From Propionicicella superfundia DSM 22317 (lineage in GTDB: Bacteria; Actinomycetota; Actinomycetes; Propionibacteriales; Propionibacteriaceae): a stretch of 64,000 nucleotides of DNA. The position numbers and the translations under genes are program-made. Each line of letters opens with the position of its first letter. Position 1 is the first letter of the stretch. Location of the stretch: assembly GCF_000423465.1 (NCBI RefSeq), contig NZ_KE384022.1, positions 62,001 through 126,000 of the forward strand, read 5' to 3'. Positions 16,639 to 26,153 of the stretch are shown in pieces. Below the pieces are notes generated by a model that ran no database searches, was not told the origin of the DNA, and saw only the letters and a program-made list of their open reading frames with translations.

Positions 16639-17577
16639 TCACGCCACGACATTGGCCAGGGCCTCCCCGTCGGCGTAGCGGCGCACCTGGTCACGCAGCA
16701 GACGGTGATAGTGCACGAACTCGATATCGGTCGTGCTCCCCACATGCGGCAGGACGATCGCATTGGGAGCGTCCCACAAGGGGTGTTCGGGAGGAAGCGG
16801 CTCGGGATCCACCACGTCGAGACCCGCCGACACCCGTCCTGACGCCAACTCGGCGAGCAACGCGCCGGTATCGACCACCGAGCCCCGCGCGGTGTTCACG
16901 AGCACCGCGCCGTCCTTCAGCAGCGCGAGCATCCCGGCGTCGAACAGCCCGTCCGTCTCCGGCGTCGACGGGCACTGCAGGATGACGACGTCGGCCTGCG
17001 GCAGCAGCTCGGCGAGTTCGGATGCCGGATGCACGACCGGGTCGGTGCGGGGCCGCCGCGCCACACGGACGACGCGGGCAGGCTCGAACCCGGCCAGGCG
17101 CGCCTCGATGGCCGCCCCGATCCTGCCGTAGCCGAAGATGAGGACGCTCTTCCCGGCCAGGCCCGGGGTGCGATGCCAGTTCCACTGGTGAGCGTTCTGG
17201 GATGCCTGGAATCCCGGCAGGTCGCGCAGCAACGCGAGGGTCAGCAGGACGGCGGTCTCGGCAGTGGCGGCATCGTGAACACCGGCCGCGTTGCAGATCG
17301 CGAGGCCCGGGCGTCGCACGGGCAGCGCGTGCTCGAACCCGGCCGAGCCGAGCTGCAGCACCTCCAGACGCGGCATCGACGGCACCCTGGGCACCCACGC
17401 CCCGGCGGTTCCGGCCTTGTTCAGGGGCGCGAAGAACGTGATCCGGCCGAGCGACGCATCCGGGAACGGAGCATCGGGGGACGGCCAGAAGACGTACTCG
17501 ACCTCCGCCGGCAACGGGCCGAGGAACACCTCGGCCTCCTCGCGCGACGAGAACGGGATACAGGCCACCTTGCTCAT
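16639..17577 (-). CDS. D-isomer-specific 2-hydroxyacid dehydrogenase
   Basis: NAD(P)-dependent oxidoreductase that reduces a 2-keto acid to the D-2-hydroxy acid. The 312-residue protein has the Rossmann signature VLIFGYGRIGAAIEARL (GxGxxG), then the catalytic triad: arginine in NTARGSVVDTG, glutamate in DVVDPEPLPPEHPLW and histidine in LPHVGSTT. The substrate domain is formed by the first 90 and last 40 residues. The ATG at 17577 has GAGGAG eight bases upstream. It lies 28 bases downstream of hisF on the same strand, so co-transcription is possible, though no pathway link is apparent. The exact substrate is not determinable. Confidence 0.9.
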   Translation of the reverse strand: MSKVACIPFSSREEAEVFLGPLPAEVEYVFWPSPDAPFPDASLGRITFFAPLNKAGTAGAWVPRVPSMPRLEVLQLGSAGFEHALPVRRPGLAICNAAGVHDAATAETAVLLTLALLRDLPGFQASQNAHQWNWHRTPGLAGKSVLIFGYGRIGAAIEARLAGFEPARVVRVARRPRTDPVVHPASELAELLPQADVVILQCPSTPETDGLFDAGMLALLKDGAVLVNTARGSVVDTGALLAELASGRVSAGLDVVDPEPLPPEHPLWDAPNAIVLPHVGSTTDIEFVHYHRLLRDQVRRYADGEALANVVA

Positions 17578-17605
17578 GCGCTGTTCTCCTCTCACTCCGG
17601 CCCGC

Positions 17606-18370
17606 TCAGCGGCGGACCTCGATCCCGGCGGCGGCCATGGCCGCCTTGACCTCAGGAATGCCGAGCGTGCCGTAGTGGAACACGCTCGCGGCGAGGACCG
17701 CATCGGCCCCCGCCTGCGCGGCCGCGACGAAGTCGGCGGCGGTGCCCGCTCCGCCCGAGGCGACGATGGGAACGTCCACGACGGCACGCACCGCCTCGAT
17801 CATCTCGATGTCGAAGCCGGCCGTGGTCCCGTCCGCGTCCATCGAGTTGAGCAGAACCTCACCGGCTCCGCGATCCACGGCCTCCTTCACCCATGCGAGC
17901 GCGTCCAGCCCCGCCGCCCGGCGACCGCCGTGCGTGGTGACGCCGAAACCGGAGGGGTGGCCCTGCTCGCGGCGCGCATCGAGGGACAGCACCAGCACCT
18001 GGTTGCCGAACCGTGCCGCGATCTCGTCGACGACCTCCGGGCGCCGGATCGCGCCCGTGTTGATGCTCACCTTGTCGGCGCCGCTGCGCAGCAGCAGGTC
18101 GACATCGGCGACGGAGCCGACGCCACCGCCGACGCACAGCGGGATGAAGACGGACTCGGCCGTGCGCCGCACCATGTCGCGCGTCGTGTCGCGCCCCTCC
18201 GCGGAGGCGGAGATGTCGAGGAACGTGACCTCGTCGGCTCCCTCGGCGCTGTACCGGGACGCGAGTTCGACAGGATCGCCCGCATCGCGCAGGTTCAAGA
18301 AGTTGACGCCCTTGACCACCCGTCCTGCGTGGACATCCAGGCAGGGGATCACCCGTACAGCGACGCTCAT
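17606..18370 (-). CDS. hisF: imidazole glycerol phosphate synthase cyclase subunit
   Basis: Joins ammonia delivered by HisH to PRFAR, producing imidazole glycerol phosphate for histidine and AICAR for purines. The 254-residue TIM barrel carries catalytic aspartates in [19 protein letters not shown] and LSLDARRE, and phosphate-binding loops [16 protein letters not shown] and VASGGAGT. Length is typical. The start ATG at 18370 follows TAGGGT (18377-18382) by six bases, so the mRNA is probably leaderless. The rest of the his operon is not in the window. It is divergent from tldD. Confidence 0.96.
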   Translation of the reverse strand: MSVAVRVIPCLDVHAGRVVKGVNFLNLRDAGDPVELASRYSAEGADEVTFLDISASAEGRDTTRDMVRRTAESVFIPLCVGGGVGSVADVDLLLRSGADKVSINTGAIRRPEVVDEIAARFGNQVLVLSLDARREQGHPSGFGVTTHGGRRAAGLDALAWVKEAVDRGAGEVLLNSMDADGTTAGFDIEMIEAVRAVVDVPIVASGGAGTAADFVAAAQAGADAVLAASVFHYGTLGIPEVKAAMAAAGIEVRR

Positions 18371-18376
18371 GCCCCG

Positions 18377-18441
18377 ACCCTAGCCGGATACCCGCACGGG
18401 GTCACTCGAATCGGGGCCGGGCGGCCGGCGATGGCTACAGT
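18377..18441. promoter_or_regulatory. divergent leaderless promoters of hisF and tldD
   Basis: TAGGGT on the minus strand (18377-18382) lies six bases before the hisF ATG. TACAGT on the plus strand (18436-18441) lies six bases before the tldD ATG. The 77-base intergenic space therefore holds two back-to-back promoters. Confidence 0.6.
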
Positions 18442-18447
18442 GCGATC

Positions 18448-19944
18448 ATGACCTCGATCGACGAGTCGTTCCTCGCCCTGCCGATCGCCGACCTGGCCGC
18501 CGTGGCGCTTCAGCGCGCGACCGACCTGGGGGCGGCCCACGCCGACGTCCGCGTCCACCGCAAACGGGTCGGGCGACGGATGCTGCGTGACCTCGAACTG
18601 GACAGGGCCGGCGACGACAGCGTCCTGGGCCTGGCGGTCCGTGTCGTGCACGGCGGCGCGTGGGGATTCGCCTCCGGCATCACACTCACCGCCGACGCGG
18701 CCGCCGCCCTCGCCGAGCAGGCGGTCGCGACGGCGAGGGTGGCCGCTGCGCTGACCCCGAGACCGGTCGAGCTCGCGCCCGAGCCCATGCACACGGGCGA
18801 CTGGGCGGCGCCCTCCGAGATCGATCCGTTCACCGTCGACGAGACCGAGCGCCTGGGCAGGCTGCGCGACCTCTCCGAACGGCTGCTGGCCCACCCCTCC
18901 GTCACGCACACCCGGACCATGCTCGTCTACGTCCAGGAGACGACGGCCTACGTCGACACCACGGGCACGGACGTCCGCCAGCAGAGGGGTCGCATCTATC
19001 CCGCCTTCGAGGCCGTCTCGGTCACAGCCGACGGGTTCTCCTCGATGCGTACCCTCGCACCCCCGACAGGCCGTGGGTGGGAGTACCTGACCGGCACCGC
19101 CTGGGACTTCGATGCCGAGATCGCCGAGCTCGGCGACCATCTCGCCGCGCACGTCGCCGCCCCGAGCGTCGAGCCCGGCCCGACCGATCTGGTCATCGCC
19201 CCCACCAACCTGTGGCTCACGATCCACGAATCGGTTGCCCACGCCACCGAGCTCGACAGGGCCCTCGGCTATGAGGCGGCGTACGCGGGCACGTCGTTCG
19301 CGACGGTCGACAAGCTCGGCAGCCTGCAGTACGGGTCCGCAGCGATGAACGTCACCGGGGACCGGACCACCGAGCACGGGATGGCGACCGTCGCATGGGA
19401 CGACGAGGGCGTGGCCGCCCAGCGGTTCGACATCGTCCGCGACGGCGTGCTCGTCGGGTACCAGCTCAACCGGCAGATGGCCGCCGAACGGGGCCTTGGC
19501 CGCTCCAACGGCTGCGCCTACGCCGACTCGCCCGGCCACATCCCGCTCCAGCGGATGCCGAACGTCAGCCTGGAGCCCGCACCCGACGGCCCGGGGCTGG
19601 CGGAGCTCATTTCCCGCGTGGACGACGGGATCCTCGTCGAGGGCGACAAGTCCTGGTCGATCGACATGCAGCGCTACAACTTCCAGTTCACGGGCCAGCG
19701 CTTCCACCGCATCCGCAACGGGCGTCTTGCCGGGCAGGTCCGCGATGTGGCCTACCAGGCGACCACGACCGACTTCTGGGGGTCGATGGAGGCCGTCGGC
19801 GGGCCGCAGACGTACCTGCTGGCCGGCGCCATCAACTGCGGGAAGGGCCAGCCGGGCCAGGAGGCGGCCGTCAGCCACGGGTCGCCGGCCGCCTTGTTCC
19901 GCGGCATCAACATCCTCAACACCGTCGCCGAGGGAGGCCAGTGA
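18448..19944 (+). CDS. tldD: TldD-family metalloprotease subunit
   Basis: Catalytic subunit of the TldD/TldE protease, known to cleave unfolded peptides and to mature microcin B17 and degrade CcdA in E. coli. The 498-residue protein contains the HExxxH zinc motif HESVAH (H260, E261, H265) and the third ligand region INCGKGQPGQ with C464. The first 200 residues form the family N-terminal domain. The ATG at 18448 follows TACAGT by six bases. It overlaps the next gene by one base (TGATG), so the two subunits are translationally coupled. No peptide precursor was recognised nearby. Confidence 0.92.
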   Translation: MTSIDESFLALPIADLAAVALQRATDLGAAHADVRVHRKRVGRRMLRDLELDRAGDDSVLGLAVRVVHGGAWGFASGITLTADAAAALAEQAVATARVAAALTPRPVELAPEPMHTGDWAAPSEIDPFTVDETERLGRLRDLSERLLAHPSVTHTRTMLVYVQETTAYVDTTGTDVRQQRGRIYPAFEAVSVTADGFSSMRTLAPPTGRGWEYLTGTAWDFDAEIAELGDHLAAHVAAPSVEPGPTDLVIAPTNLWLTIHESVAHATELDRALGYEAAYAGTSFATVDKLGSLQYGSAAMNVTGDRTTEHGMATVAWDDEGVAAQRFDIVRDGVLVGYQLNRQMAAERGLGRSNGCAYADSPGHIPLQRMPNVSLEPAPDGPGLAELISRVDDGILVEGDKSWSIDMQRYNFQFTGQRFHRIRNGRLAGQVRDVAYQATTTDFWGSMEAVGGPQTYLLAGAINCGKGQPGQEAAVSHGSPAALFRGINILNTVAEGGQ

Positions 19945-21332
19945 TGCCCGTCGCAAGCTGGATCGAGGACGCGTTCTCCGCGCAGCGCAGCAGCGAACTC
20001 ACCGTCATCGTCACCGAGACCTCCGAGGCCAATCTTCGCTGGGCGCACAACTCGCTCACGACCAACGGGCAGATGCACGACAGGACGGCGACCGTCATCG
20101 CCTACGACGTCACGGGCGACGAAGCCGCGACCGCCGTCGTCAGCGGTCCGCTCCCGTTCCGGGAGGCGCTGCTCGACCTCGTGGCGCGCGCCACCGACGG
20201 TCTCGCGAAGGCACCCCGGGAACAACCAGGGACGCTGCCCGCCGGGCGCGCCGACGCCGGCTTCGCCGCCCCCCATCCGGCGGAGCAGGCGGGCATCGAG
20301 GTGCTGGCCGGCATCGCCGCGGACCTCGGAGTCGCCTTCGGCGCAGCCCGTGAGAGCCAGGCCTTCTTCGGGTTCGCCGAGCACCGGCTGACGACGACCT
20401 GGCTGGCGACGAGCACGGGCACGCGGCGCCGCCATGTCCAGCCGGCAGGACGGTTCGAGCTCAATGTGAAGGACTCCGCCACCGGCGGCTCGGCCTGGGT
20501 CGGCGCCGCGACGCGCGACTTCACCGACGTCCGGGTCGGATCCCTCGTGGCCGAGGCGCTGCGCCGGCTGGAGTGGTCGCGTCGCAGGATCTCCCTGCCG
20601 CCGGGACGTTACGAGACGCTGCTGCCCCCGTCGGCCGTGGCCGACCTGATGCTCGACGCGTACTGGGCGATGAACGGACGCGACGCCGACGAGGGACGCA
20701 ACGTCTACGCCGGACCGCGGACCGGGTCCAACCGGATCGGCGAACGACTCGCGGTGCTGCCCGTCACGATGGCCAGCGACCCGCACGAGCCCGGCATGGA
20801 GCTGGCCGACTTCGCCGTCGTCCCGGCCTCCAGCGACGGCATGGTCTCTGTCTGGGACAACGGAGCCCCGGTCGACCGCGTCGAGTGGATCCGGGGCGGG
20901 ACGCTGGAACGCCTCGTCCGCACCCGCGCAGGTCACCGTGCATCCGGGGAGACGACGCCGTGGGCGTTCCCCAGCGAGAACCTCGTCATCGACACCGGCA
21001 GCGAGGACACGCTCGCCGACATGATCGCCGCCACCGAGCGCGGGCTGCTGCTGACCTGCCTGTGGTACATCCGCGAGGTCGATCCCGAGACGCTCCTCCT
21101 CACCGGCCTGACCCGTGACGGCGTGTATCTCATCGAGGACGGCGAGGTGGTGGCGGAGGTCAACAACTTCCGGTTCAACGAGTCTCCGATCGGCCTGCTG
21201 CGACGCGCGACCCAGGCCTCCGTGGCCGAACGCACTCTGTGCCGGGAATGGAACGACTACTTCCTGTGGACGGTCGCGCCGGCGCTGCGCATCCCCGACT
21301 TCAACATGTCGACCGTCTCGCAGGCCACCTGA
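19944..21332 (+). CDS. tldE: TldE/PmbA-family protease subunit
   Basis: Partner of TldD; in the known heterodimer this subunit lacks the zinc site but forms half of the enclosed chamber. The 462-residue protein aligns with the PmbA layout, with an N-terminal [17 protein letters not shown]-like region, a middle beta-rich region and the C-terminal ending [21 protein letters not shown] see no HExxxH, as expected. The ATG at 19944 overlaps the tldD stop codon; GTG at 19941 is an alternative. A GC-rich hairpin follows the stop. Confidence 0.9.
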   Translation: MPVASWIEDAFSAQRSSELTVIVTETSEANLRWAHNSLTTNGQMHDRTATVIAYDVTGDEAATAVVSGPLPFREALLDLVARATDGLAKAPREQPGTLPAGRADAGFAAPHPAEQAGIEVLAGIAADLGVAFGAARESQAFFGFAEHRLTTTWLATSTGTRRRHVQPAGRFELNVKDSATGGSAWVGAATRDFTDVRVGSLVAEALRRLEWSRRRISLPPGRYETLLPPSAVADLMLDAYWAMNGRDADEGRNVYAGPRTGSNRIGERLAVLPVTMASDPHEPGMELADFAVVPASSDGMVSVWDNGAPVDRVEWIRGGTLERLVRTRAGHRASGETTPWAFPSENLVIDTGSEDTLADMIAATERGLLLTCLWYIREVDPETLLLTGLTRDGVYLIEDGEVVAEVNNFRFNESPIGLLRRATQASVAERTLCREWNDYFLWTVAPALRIPDFNMSTVSQAT

Positions 21333-21346
21333 GCGACGCGGGAGCC

Positions 21347-21376
21347 CCGCCGCCCACGACGCGGTCGGGGCGGCGG
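21347..21376 (+). terminator. possible terminator after tldE
   Basis: CCGCCGCCC at 21347-21355 pairs with GGGCGGCGG at 21368-21376 around a 12-base loop, 15 bases after the stop. There is no T run. Confidence 0.4.
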
Positions 21377-21443
21377 CCCGAACGCGCCGTCTGCACTTGT
21401 GCGGACCTTCGCGACGACGGGCCGCGACGGGGAGGGACCGCGC

Positions 21444-21455
21444 TAGGTTGAGATC
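21444..21455 (+). promoter_or_regulatory. leaderless promoter of the aldo/keto reductase gene
   Basis: TAGGTT (21444-21449) ends six bases before the ATG at 21456. Confidence 0.6.
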
Positions 21456-22466
21456 ATGACGCTTTCCTATCGACCGCTCGGGCACAGCGGCCTGATGGTC
21501 TCGAAGGTGGGTGTCGGCACGAACGCCTTCGGGGCGCGCGTCGACCAGGCGACCACCACCGAGATCGTCTCGGCCGCCATCGACCAGGGCATCAATCTCT
21601 TCGACACCGCCGACCTCTACGCCGACGGGCGGAGCGAGGAGTTCCTCGGCAACGCTCTCGGCAGCCGTCGCGAGCACGTGATCCTGGCGACCAAGTTCGG
21701 GCTCACCCAGGCCCCCGGGGAGCCCTGGGACGCGATCGGGTCCCGGCGCTTCATCCGCCGCGCCGTCGAGGCGAGCCTGCGCCGCCTGGGCACCGACTAC
21801 ATCGACCTGTACCAGATCCACCGCCCCGACCCGGGCACGCCGATCGCCGAGACGTTGCGGGCGATGGCCGCGCTCGTCGACGAGGGCAAGGTCCGCTACA
21901 TCGGGTGCTCGAACTTCTCCGCGTGGCAGGTCACCGAGGCGCACTGGGCGGCTCGCGAACTCGGCATCGAAGGGTTCGTGTCCGCGCAGAACGAGTACTC
22001 GCTGTACAACCGATCCGCGCAGCTCGAGCTCACCCCCGCCTGCGCAGCGGCCGGGATGGGCGTCCTGCCGTACTATCCGCTCGCGGCAGGCCTGCTGACC
22101 GGCAAGTACCGGCGCGGCGAGGCCGCCCCCGAGGGCAGCCGACTCGCCCATCCCAGCCAGGCGAAGAAGCTCACCGGTGCCGATTTCGACAAGGTCGAGG
22201 CGCTGGCGGCCTACGCCGAGGAACGCGGGATCCCCCTGCTCACCCTCGCGATCTCCGGCCTCGCCGCCCAGCCGATGGTCGCCTCGGTCATCTCGGGTGT
22301 GAGCCGTCCCGAGCAGATCGCGGTGAACATCGAGGCGGCGTCCTGGGAGCCGACGAGCGCCGACCTGGACGCCCTCGACGAGATCCCCGGCCTCCACGCG
22401 GGTTCGTACACGGGCTTCGCGACGTCCGACCCCAACCCCTACTGGCTCAGTCGCCGGCTGCGCTGA
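21456..22466 (+). CDS. aldo/keto reductase
   Basis: NADPH-dependent reductase of aldehydes and ketones with a TIM-barrel fold. The 336-residue protein has the family tetrad: Asp in FDTADLYADGRSEEFLG together with its tyrosine, Lys in LATKFGL and His in YQIHRPDP. The cofactor loop near ISGVSRPEQ is also present. It resembles the YajO/general stress subfamily rather than the decayed copy at 5277-5739. Its last 20 bases overlap the end of the convergent helicase gene, an unusually tight tail-to-tail arrangement. Substrate unknown. Confidence 0.92.
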   Translation: MTLSYRPLGHSGLMVSKVGVGTNAFGARVDQATTTEIVSAAIDQGINLFDTADLYADGRSEEFLGNALGSRREHVILATKFGLTQAPGEPWDAIGSRRFIRRAVEASLRRLGTDYIDLYQIHRPDPGTPIAETLRAMAALVDEGKVRYIGCSNFSAWQVTEAHWAARELGIEGFVSAQNEYSLYNRSAQLELTPACAAAGMGVLPYYPLAAGLLTGKYRRGEAAPEGSRLAHPSQAKKLTGADFDKVEALAAYAEERGIPLLTLAISGLAAQPMVASVISGVSRPEQIAVNIEAASWEPTSADLDALDEIPGLHAGSYTGFATSDPNPYWLSRRLR

Positions 22467-25218
22467 CGTCGACCACGCCGCGCCGCATCCGGTACACGAC
22501 CTCCCGGCACGTCGCCTGCAGGTCGGTCCCGGCTGCGGCGACGGCGACCTGGCCCGCGAAGTCGATGACCTGGCGTGCCCAGCGCACGAAGTCGCCGGCC
22601 GTGAGACCCGACAGATCCAGCACCTCGGTCAGCGGCCGTCCGGCACACCAGGCGAACGCGGCCTCCGCGAAGCCGATGTCGGGGTCGCGTCCCTTGTCGA
22701 CCTTGAAGTCCCGCTCGACGTCGGCGACGTCGCGCCACACGCGCCGGACCGCCGACTGGACGGCCTCGCTGGCGCGATCGGGCATGCGACGCGGTGCGCC
22801 GTCGCCCGCACGGGACTCGTAGACCAGACTGGACAGGACGGCGGCCACCTGCGGGGCGTCCAACGCGTCGAGCAGCCGTCCTCGGAGGCACTCCGCCGTC
22901 ACGAGATCCAGTTCCGTGTACAGGCGGGCGAGGACGCGCCCGCTGTCGGTGACGCGGTTTCCGTCGAGGTAGCCGAGCGATTCGAGGACGCCGCAGATCC
23001 TGTCGAACCTCACCCCGATGGTGTTGGTGCGCCGGTCGATCTGCGCCTGCAGGCGATCGGTCTCCCGCTCGATGCGCAATGCCTGCTCCGCCCATCGGGC
23101 GTGGTTCTCGCGGTCGGGGCAGTCGGCGCACGGGTGCGCGGCGAGAGCGGCGCGCAGCTCGACGACGCGGGCGCGTGCCGCCGCGTCCATCGCGGCGGGT
23201 TCGTAGCGCTCCGGCTGCGGGTCGAGTTCGGCGAGCCGGCTGCGAAAGGCCGCCTGCAGGCTGCGGCGGGCATCGGGCCGGCGCGGGTCGAAGTGCTTGG
23301 GGATGCGCACGCGACCGGCGACCGCGCCCGGGGTCGGGAAGTCGTCGGGGGTGAGTCGCTTGACCTGGCGGTCCGCGGTCAGCACGAGCGGTTTCGGCCC
23401 CTGCCTGTCGGAGGCGTCGCCCGGATCGATGACCACCACCCATCCGGCCCGCCGACCGCCGGGGACGAACAGGATGTCCCCCGGCTTGAGACCGAGCAGC
23501 ACATCGTGCGCCTCGGCTCGCCGGTCGGCCTTGCGCTGCCGGGCGGCGGCCGTCTCCACGGCTCCCAGCTCCGATCGCAGCCGTGCGTACTCGGCGAAGT
23601 CGCCACGGTCGCAGGCCGCTTGCGCCAGGTGCTCGGCGATGAGCCGACGGTTCGTGGCGACCGTCCGCGAGACGCCCACGATCGACGCGTCGGACTGGAA
23701 CTGCGCGAAGGACTGCTCCAGCAGCAGCCGTGCCCGTTCCCGGCCCGCCGAGCCCACCAGGTTCACGGCCATGTTGTAGGTCGGGGTGAAGGACGACCTC
23801 AGCGGGTAGGTCCGCCGCGACGCGAGCCCGGCCAGGGCCCGCGGGTCGAGCCCGGGCTGCCAGCACACGACGGCGTGACCCTCGACGTCGATGCCGCGGC
23901 GTCCGGCCCGCCCCGTGAGCTGCGTGTACTCCCCGGGGGTGATGTCGGCGTGGGTCTCGCCGTTGTACTTCACGAGCCGCTCGAGGACGACGGACCGGGC
24001 GGGCATGTTGATGCCGAGGGCCAGCGTCTCGGTCGCGAACACGACCTTGACCAGCCCCTTGCCGAAGGCCTCCTCGACGCACTCCTTGAACGCGGGCAGC
24101 AGACCGGCGTGGTGCGCCGCGATGCCTGCCCGCAGCGCGTCGGCGAACTCGTCGTAGTGCAGCGCGGCGAGATCGGCCGGGTTGAGCCCCCCTGCGTGCC
24201 GTCGGGCGATCTCGTCGAGCTGGGCGGCCTCGGCCCGCGTGGTGAGCCGGAGCCGGTCGCCCAACAGGTGCCGGACGGCCGCGTCGCATCCCTGCCGGGA
24301 GAAGATGAAGTAGATGGCCGGAAGAAGACCGGCCGCGTCGAGTTCCCGAACGACGTCGGACCGGCGCGGGACCAGGGAGCGCGACCGCTCCTGCCGGTCG
24401 CGGGCCGCTGCACCGCCGAAGCTGCCCGATCCGTACCTGGTGTGCGTCATCCCCTTGCCGCTGCGGCCACGCGGACGTCGTGCATCGTCGCGGACCCCGC
24501 GCGCCTCCTGCTTGGCGATCCGCACCAGCTCGGGATTCACCTCCGTCTGTGCGACGCCCTCGCCCGCGAACAGGTCGTAGAGCCGCCTGCCCGCGATGAC
24601 GTGCTGGAAGAGCGGCACGGGGCGGCGTTCGGACAGCACGACCCTGACGTCGCCACGCACTTCGTTCAGCCAGTCGCCGAACTCCTCGGCGTTGCTGACG
24701 GTCGCCGACAGGGATACGAGCTGGACGTCGGGCGCCAGACCCAGGATGACCTCCTCCCACACCGCTCCGCGGAACCGGTCGGCGAGGTAGTGCACCTCGT
24801 CCATCACGACATAGCCGAGATTCCGCAGGGTCGGGCTTCCGGCGTAGATCATGTTCCGCAGCACCTCGGTCGTCATGACGACGACGGACGCCTCGGAGTT
24901 GACGGTCGTGTCGCCGGTCAGCAGCCCGACCCTGTCGGATCCGTACCGGGCGACCAGGTCGCGGTGTTTCTGGTTGGACAGCGCCTTGATCGGCGTCGTG
25001 TAGAAGCACTTGCGTCCGCCGCCGAGGGCGAGGTGCACCGCGAACTCCCCCACCACCGTCTTGCCCGCGCCGGTCGGTGCCGCGACCAGGACCCCCGACC
25101 CCGCCTCGACGTACCGGCACGCCTCGACCTGGTAGGGGTCGAGCGGGAAGTCGTAGCCTGCTGCGAACGCGCGCAGCTCCGGGCTCTCGGCAGGCAGATC
25201 GGGCACGTCAGGGAACAT
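22447..25218 (-). CDS. helY: Ski2/Mtr4-like DEVH-box RNA helicase
   Basis: Large ATP-dependent helicase thought to act in RNA turnover. The 923-residue protein shows Walker A (AAPTGAGKTVV), the DEVH box (VVMDEVHYL), SLSATVSNAEEFGDWL (motif III region), ATETLALGINMP (motif V) and GRAGRRGID (motif VI). The C-terminal third holds the DSHCT-type helical domain. The ATG at 25218 overlaps the end of the upstream diacylglycerol kinase gene by 11 bases; the longer reading upstream is not family-like. Its position downstream of tatA-tatC matches the conserved pafBC-tatAC-helY order of actinobacteria. Confidence 0.93.
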   Translation of the reverse strand: MFPDVPDLPAESPELRAFAAGYDFPLDPYQVEACRYVEAGSGVLVAAPTGAGKTVVGEFAVHLALGGGRKCFYTTPIKALSNQKHRDLVARYGSDRVGLLTGDTTVNSEASVVVMTTEVLRNMIYAGSPTLRNLGYVVMDEVHYLADRFRGAVWEEVILGLAPDVQLVSLSATVSNAEEFGDWLNEVRGDVRVVLSERRPVPLFQHVIAGRRLYDLFAGEGVAQTEVNPELVRIAKQEARGVRDDARRPRGRSGKGMTHTRYGSGSFGGAAARDRQERSRSLVPRRSDVVRELDAAGLLPAIYFIFSRQGCDAAVRHLLGDRLRLTTRAEAAQLDEIARRHAGGLNPADLAALHYDEFADALRAGIAAHHAGLLPAFKECVEEAFGKGLVKVVFATETLALGINMPARSVVLERLVKYNGETHADITPGEYTQLTGRAGRRGIDVEGHAVVCWQPGLDPRALAGLASRRTYPLRSSFTPTYNMAVNLVGSAGRERARLLLEQSFAQFQSDASIVGVSRTVATNRRLIAEHLAQAACDRGDFAEYARLRSELGAVETAAARQRKADRRAEAHDVLLGLKPGDILFVPGGRRAGWVVVIDPGDASDRQGPKPLVLTADRQVKRLTPDDFPTPGAVAGRVRIPKHFDPRRPDARRSLQAAFRSRLAELDPQPERYEPAAMDAAARARVVELRAALAAHPCADCPDRENHARWAEQALRIERETDRLQAQIDRRTNTIGVRFDRICGVLESLGYLDGNRVTDSGRVLARLYTELDLVTAECLRGRLLDALDAPQVAAVLSSLVYESRAGDGAPRRMPDRASEAVQSAVRRVWRDVADVERDFKVDKGRDPDIGFAEAAFAWCAGRPLTEVLDLSGLTAGDFVRWARQVIDFAGQVAVAAAGTDLQATCREVVYRMRRGVVDVSAAGD

Positions 25219-26149
25219 ACACGGTGAGCGCACGAGGAACCGCGCGCAACCGGAGCGGCACGTTGCCGAGCTCCTCGCCGTCGGCCATGCCGTACAGGCC
25301 CTCGCCGTCGACGAGCACCTCGCGAGCACGCAGCCGCTCCACGCACGGATCCTTCACGAACGTGCCGTCGTACATCGACGGCAGCAGCCGCACCAGGGTC
25401 ATCCGGCTGACGGGGTGCACGATCGTGATGTCGAGCAGCCCGTCGGCGACGTCGGCGCTGGGGCAGATGCGCATACCGCCGCCGAAGACGCCCGCGTTTC
25501 CGACGGCGACGAACATGGCCGGGATCGACCGGGGGTGACCGTCGATCATCAGCCGGTACGGCAACGGCTCCCAATGACGGGTCTCGGCCAGCGCCGCATA
25601 CCCGTACGACAGCGGGCCGAGGTTCATGCTCACGCTGTTGGCCCGCCGGTTCACCCGCCCGTCGTAGCCTGTCGAGACCACCGCGCCGACGAACCGGCGC
25701 TCCGCCCCGCCCACGAGCGGCCCCTGCGCCTCGGTGAGGTCGATCCGCTGCGTGCGTCCCTGCACGACGACCTTGGTGGCGCCGAGAGGGTCCGCCGGGA
25801 CGCCCAGCCCGCGACAGAAGTCGTTGCCGCTGCCGGCCGGGATCAGGCCCACGGGGACGTCGGTCTCGGCCGCGGCGTTGAGCCCGAGGTGCATCATCCC
25901 GTCGCCGCCCATCACGAGCAGCGCGTCGGGCCGGTGCCCCTCGATCCGGGGCCGGGCGTGGGCGACCGTGCTGATGCAGCGGAGCCGGGCCTCGTCGTAG
26001 CTGGACGTCTGGAACACCCGGAGCTGCGCACCCGGGATCTGGGTCAGAAGCTGGGTCGCCACGCGTGGCAGCAGCCGCTGAGCCCGACCGCGCCCGGCGG
26101 TCGGGTTGACGACAAGAGTCAGGGTCGGCCCGTTGTAGCTCGTCAGCAC
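25208..26149 (-). CDS. diacylglycerol kinase-family lipid kinase
   Basis: Predicted to phosphorylate diacylglycerol or a related lipid at the cytoplasmic face of the membrane. The 313-residue protein has the catalytic-domain signature LVVNPTAGRGRAQ, then the ATP-binding VMGGDGMMHLGLNA (GGDG) and IPAGSGNDFCRGLG, followed by the C-terminal beta sandwich with VDGEGLYGMADGEE. The usual GGDGT reads GGDGM. Start is uncertain: GTG at 26149 fits the family, and a TTG at 26167 is the longest frame. It sits between tatC and helY with tiny gaps, so it belongs to that operon. Confidence 0.88.
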   Translation of the reverse strand: MLTSYNGPTLTLVVNPTAGRGRAQRLLPRVATQLLTQIPGAQLRVFQTSSYDEARLRCISTVAHARPRIEGHRPDALLVMGGDGMMHLGLNAAAETDVPVGLIPAGSGNDFCRGLGVPADPLGATKVVVQGRTQRIDLTEAQGPLVGGAERRFVGAVVSTGYDGRVNRRANSVSMNLGPLSYGYAALAETRHWEPLPYRLMIDGHPRSIPAMFVAVGNAGVFGGGMRICPSADVADGLLDITIVHPVSRMTLVRLLPSMYDGTFVKDPCVERLRAREVLVDGEGLYGMADGEELGNVPLRLRAVPRALTVYVP

Positions 26150-26153
26150 GCGC

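Noticed and set aside
19752-22397. 881-codon open frame opposite tldE and the reductase
   Set aside because: Spans two real opposite-strand genes and an intergenic gap; no recognisable domain.
23101-25227. 708-codon open frame on the plus strand opposite the helicase
   Set aside because: It is a shadow of high-GC codon usage in the helicase gene; its product is Arg/Gly/Val-rich with no domain.
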